In this document: positions 60,030 to 64,000 of the stretch, one piece after another
Position numbering within the stretch: the first letter of the stretch is position 1
How the letters are laid out: the number at the start of each line of letters is the position of its first letter
Source of the DNA: Acanthosepion esculentum
Lineage: Eukaryota; Mollusca; Cephalopoda; Sepiida; Sepiidae
Assembly: GCA_964036315.1 (NCBI GenBank)
Contig: OZ038496.1
Coordinates: 21,276,685 to 21,340,684 of the forward strand
DNA: 64,000 nt
Direction: 5' to 3'
Program-made: the position numbers and the translations under genes
Notes under the pieces: model-generated
The model's input: the letters and a program-made list of their open reading frames with translations, nothing else
What the model was told of the DNA's origin: nothing
Database searches by the model: none

Positions 60030-60533
60030 GCAATACTAAAATTGATGTCTTCATAAAGGATTTTTGAAAGTTGTCATAAAAGAAAGAAGAGTAAACCTAT
60101 GCACAATATATACATCAGATCATTTTTTTTAACTTGTTTTGTCACTCATTGATCAGCCTCCCTCAGAATATGTAAGATATACTTACTGATATTATTGAAA
60201 TAAAGGACCCAATAAGCTTCTGTAGTCATATATTGAAATATTGTTGCTAGTTATTAATTCTTTCAGATCAACAGCTTTACTTTTGTTGTCTTTATCATAA
60301 CACATTGACTGGTCTGCTCCCTAATAGTTGCTAGGTGGAGTGTCTGTGTATTCAAAGAAAATGTTTATCTAAGTCATGTTTTCTGCATAAAATTACCTTA
60401 AGAAAGGAAACTGGAGATATAATTTCATAACAGAAATTCTGTTATTATTATCCGAGTTTGCTCTGATGATGATGACATGGTACTCTGTCAAAACCAGGCT
60501 AAAGTAAGGTATTTTATTTATTTCTTCATATAC

Positions 60534-60580
<47 letters not shown>

Positions 60581-62080
60581 AATAGCTACACTCTGTTTCC
60601 TTCCTGAACTTTAATAACTGAAGGATATTTTTCATGTCAAGTTTTATTAGTCTTTAAGATGAGAGAAGATGTACCTCTTGCAGAATAAAAATTTCTGTCT
60701 TCTTTCAAAAGAGGATGCCTCTGATAGGTGAAGATGGCTGCTGAAACTGAGGAGGGAAAGTGGAGTCAGAACTGTTTTGATTTCCTTTTGCAAAGGAAGA
60801 CATTTGCAATATCCTTCAACACACTTTTGGTTTCTCTTCATTTTCCTCTTATAAATTTTTTATTTTTTTTCTCTGTTTGCTTTCCTCCTTCTGCTCGCCT
60901 CTGTCTTGTCCTTCACAAGGTATGAGGACAAAAGAATGGCACAGATATTTAAAAAAAGCCTGTCTCTCTTGCTAATGCAAGCTATTTGGGTAATCTTAAA
61001 GGGAGAAAATAAATACATAAGTCAATAAAAAAATAAAAAATATATATATATTCCGGAATTTAAATATTCTAAAATGGATTTAAAGTCAAAATGTTTTTAA
61101 TGAAACACGAATATATCAAACAGGAAAATTTCTTCCAATTTCCATGTTATTTCCAAGAAAATAAAATTTGGGTAATACATTTCTTTAAATTTCACATTAT
61201 AATTTGTTAATAAATGGAACTGTTTTTTATTTTAAAAATATATATTTAAAGTTGCCACGTTTCATATAAATATTTTTCTAAAATGCTATATCAATACATA
61301 ACAGAAATAAGATAGCATCTTTTTTTTATCTGCGAGGTACACAAATTATTCCCAAAATATGCCAAAGGATGTAATTGTTGCATATACACATTTTTCATGG
61401 TTGCTTACCAACATGATTAGTTATTAGCTATTAACTTTGATTTCTATTTAAAACTCATATTTTACTCCATTAAAATATTTTTAATATTATTTAAAAAAAT
61501 TATCTTTTTGAGTAAATTTTTTTATTAATCTTGAAATCCCTTCTCTTTTTTTGCATCTTTTATTTTTCCCACTCTTCTTTTTTCTGTTCTTCTATACTCT
61601 CTTATCATTCTTTAATTCTCATTGTTTTTTCTCTCTATGACCATTTTTATATTCTCTCTTCATTCTCCTCTTTTCTTCTCCCTTTCTTTCACTTTTCGCC
61701 TTTTATACTCTCCCTTTATTCTCCTCTTTTCTTTTCACTCCATTTCTTTCACTTCTCTTAATCCATCTGCTTGCATCTCCTGTTGGCCAACCCAACTCTA
61801 AGATGCTCAATTAAAATATTAACATTTGAGACAGACAAACAACTAAAAGAAAAAAGTCATTGATTTTATAAAGTTTGTGTTAAGGAGATTTGATTCATTG
61901 GGAAAATGACAGATTCACAGATGTAAGACATCAGAGATTTGGGGCAAAGTTTTATATGTGCTTTCATTTATTTCCAAAAATAACATTTTCTTAAAATATT
62001 TTTTTTTCTGATTCTATTTTTATCATATCACCCAGTAAACATCCAAATATGTTTATGAGACTATCAGTATGCTTTTGTGT
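60030..62080. other. AT-rich spacer with pyrimidine-rich tract
   Basis: (TA)n(CA)n lies at 60532-60580. 61530-61770 is T/C-rich on the plus strand. No gene or recognised transposon. Confidence 0.45.
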
Positions 62081-62084
62081 CCAT

Positions 62085-62251
62085 TCACACTCTTCCCAAG
62101 ACTTTTGACCAGGAGTAGAGGTTAATCCCTTGTTTGAGGTGTAAGATTGGGTTTCCGGTTCCTTCTAAAGTCTTCTCATTCTCTTTCACTGCCATTAACT
62201 CCTTGCATCTTAGTGGCATTATCATCTTGTTTGGGGATAAATTGATAAAAA

Positions 62252-62295
<44 letters not shown>
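62085..62295 (+). mobile_element. jockey/CR1-like LINE 3' UTR with (TA)n tail
   Basis: Homologous to 19315-19511; ends GGGGATAAATTGATAAAAAA and then (TA)n at 62259-62294. The SINE copy begins directly after the TA run. Confidence 0.72.
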
Positions 62296-62296
<1 letters not shown>

Positions 62297-62890
62297 ATTG
62301 ATTTGTTTTTTATGCCTTATCAACCTTTTGCAGATTATTTAAAGCCAGAAACTATTTTTAGATTGTAAGAATGTTTTTGCATTATAATAGTGATTTACTG
62401 ATATAAGTCCTACTAATTAACCCATAGCTAGGGGAGAAGAGGTGGATTCATAATTTTCTTAATGTTATTTGTGTGTAAACGAATATAACTGCTGTAACCT
62501 AGGGAAGGTTACTGAATAGAATAATCACACAAAGGTTGGTAATGAATGATAATACTTAGGACAAGAATAACACATATAAGATTCGCCAGTGGCGCATAGA
62601 AGAAGTAGTCAACTGCTGGAAGTGAGTCAAGTGAATTCCACAATAAATCTTCAACTGAAGACCAACATACAGTATTTACTACTGTATTTATCTGAATGGG
62701 GACATACCCATTATTGTCCGTAGGTAAGCGACAACACTAACAAACCTAACTGGAATTGGAACTCAGATCTCCAATTCCAAGATGCCCATTACATCACCTG
62801 CACATCCAAGCTTACAGCACCTGGTATTCCCAAGCAGGCATCATTCAACATTGCTTAACTTCAGTGACCATACAAGAACTGATTGTGCAA
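62296..62890 (-). mobile_element. composite 5S-tRNA SINE split by an LTR (family E)
   Basis: Minus-strand 5S part at 62775-62885 (GGTCACTGAAGTTAAGCAAT, GCTTGGGAATACCAGGTGCT), lacking the middle about 25 bases of box C. The tRNA-like module is at 62742-62775 (GGTGATGTAATGGGCATC, CTGAGTTCCAATTCC); the body and tail continue at 62296-62489. The two halves are separated by a 247-bp insertion. Confidence 0.85.
62490..62736 (+). mobile_element. solo LTR nested in a SINE
   Basis: Begins TGCTGTAACC and ends GCGACAACA. The flanks are ATAAC (62485-62489) and CTAAC (62737-62741), a 5-bp duplication with one change, and the uninterrupted SINE at 20533 shows the empty site. Inside, a TATA-like ACATATAAG lies near 62572 and AATAAATC near 62642, giving plus orientation. 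No internal coding region remains. Confidence 0.72.
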
Positions 62891-63163
62891 CATGATATGT
62901 CTGTAAGCCTGTGTGTATGTGTTCTTAAACCATAACATTCTCGCACATATGCACCATTATAACATCAGGTTGAGTGCATCATCTCATTTTCTCCTGACAA
63001 ATAACACCCGTTTCTTTCCTGGAGATGACCAGAAAATGAACATGGAAGTGACATTGAGTTTCTGCTTAGTCAAGAACAAATCATTTGTTCCTGTGTACAA
63101 AATAAGAGAAACTACATAAAAAAAAATTAACCAAGTGTACCTTGCCTATCATATTCAATAATA

Positions 63164-63388
63164 AAGGGTGTTTCATTAAGACGGCTCAAAGTCAGCAGTA
63201 AATAAATCAGTGTTTTTGGTGAAAATTTATTTATTTCTCTATTGAATCATGTTATTTAAGTCATGGCAATTATGTGTGAAAAATAATATCGCCCAAATGT
63301 CTGCCAAATCTGAAAGAAAAAGAAAAAAATCATTAGACGCTTAAATTTAATTCACATTAAAATCAGTCCAAGTTATTGGAACACCCTT
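63164..63388. mobile_element. 225-bp MITE with short TIRs
   Basis: AAGGGTGTTTCA at the left and TGGAACACCCTT at the right are inverted with one mismatch. TA lies on both sides (63162-63163, 63389-63390), fitting the Tc1/mariner superfamily. The inside is AT-rich and non-coding. Confidence 0.6.
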
Positions 63389-63518
63389 TACATGTATAAA
63401 TGAAATATTTCTGCTCATATATATGTTATTGAATCAGAGAAAATTATATAAATTGATATACATTAATTAATATAATTTTGCATATATCAATAAGTGCCAT
63501 TACTATTATTATTTATGT

Positions 63519-63523
<5 letters not shown>

Positions 63524-63562
<39 letters not shown>
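63524..63562. repeat. (CA)n microsatellite
   Basis: CA run of about 36 bp following TATATA. Confidence 0.95.
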
Positions 63563-63566
<4 letters not shown>

Positions 63567-63725
63567 AATAAATCAAGGAAAGCTCAAGTGACTCATTTTT
63601 CAGTTATATTCCCATTATTATTATTTTTATTATTATTCACAATTTAAATCAATACAACTCCTGTTGTTTCTTTTACACTGTTCAATATATGGGTTAAAGC
63701 CACTATTAAATAGCGCCATGTTTAA

Positions 63726-63843
63726 AATTGTCTTAGGAACCTTTCAAAAACATTCAAAATTTTGGTCTTCACAAGCTCTTTCACAAGAAACCAACTCATG
63801 AAGACTGGGATTTGGAATGTTTTTGAAGGTTTTAAAGACAATT
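63726..63843. repeat. 118-nt imperfect hairpin
   Basis: 63726-63771 and 63799-63843 are complementary over about 45 positions with a few mismatches and two one-base bulges; CAAAAACATTC is fully paired. The loop is 27 nt. Confidence 0.85.
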
Positions 63844-63913
63844 ATAAATATTGTTCTACTTTTTACTTATACACATATACAAACTTGCATATGAATTTTC
63901 AAGACTTTATTTG

Positions 63914-63915
<2 letters not shown>

Positions 63916-63945
<30 letters not shown>

Positions 63946-63946
63946 T
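63916..63946. repeat. (TA)n(TG)n microsatellite
   Basis: Short TA run followed by TGTGTGTG. Confidence 0.9.
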
Positions 63947-64000
63947 TACTTCAAAGTTAAAACTATTTCAATCTTCATTGTATACCATTAATGTTGTAGA

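Noticed and set aside
61780..61800. TTGGCCAACCCAA, like the mariner tip at 32243
   Set aside because: Only 13 bases, with no partner end within reach; probably chance or a lone scrap.

Overview
This window is non-coding-rich DNA from an animal, very AT-rich and built almost entirely of old transposable elements and simple repeats. No bacterial operons, Shine-Dalgarno sites or long ORFs occur. Long (TA)n tracts, tRNA-derived and 5S-rRNA-derived SINEs, RTE-like and jockey/CR1-like LINE 3' ends, Tc1/mariner and hAT DNA transposons and solo LTRs together suggest an invertebrate, plausibly a mollusc or cephalopod-like animal. I cannot fix the species. The common coleoid SINE tail, with repeated GGGTCGAT-type words, is not seen, which argues weakly against a squid or typical octopus. 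Only one stretch resembles a host gene exon: a possible terminal exon at 9888-10149. A tRNA-like sequence lies at 27745-27835. Layout: 0-9 kb holds LINE 3' ends on both strands, a 5S-derived SINE and a Tc1/mariner-type deletion derivative (8129-8672). 9-15 kb holds the candidate exon, a very AT-rich stretch and a hAT transposase remnant. 15-25 kb is a dense SINE/LINE cluster with a hAT non-autonomous element (21992-22496), two 5S-tRNA composite SINEs and a solo LTR with perfect 5-bp target duplications (24195-24495). 25-34 kb contains a foldback element, a tandem trimer of a tRNA SINE, a 0.65-kb inverted pair of an unnamed repeat, a hairpin and an 80-bp mariner MITE. 34-41 kb contains the best preserved LINE reverse-transcriptase fragment and a complete but decayed Tc1 element (38545-40130) abutting a (TA)n/TCTAGC minisatellite. 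41-53 kb contains tandemly repeated LINE 3' units, a CTCF-like/TATA pair, a second 80-bp mariner MITE related in TIR to human MADE1, and two inverted SINE pairs. 53-64 kb contains a 35-bp minisatellite, more LINE and SINE copies, a solo LTR nested inside a 5S-tRNA SINE, another TIR element and a terminal hairpin. The recurring themes are: (1) 3' tails of LINEs and SINEs running directly into (TA)n microsatellites; (2) several independent foldback structures; (3) two unrelated repeat families carrying hammerhead-like cores whose central stem is kept by paired changes. Autonomous LINEs, Tc1 and hAT enzymes once made here are all broken, so no element in the window looks able to move by itself.
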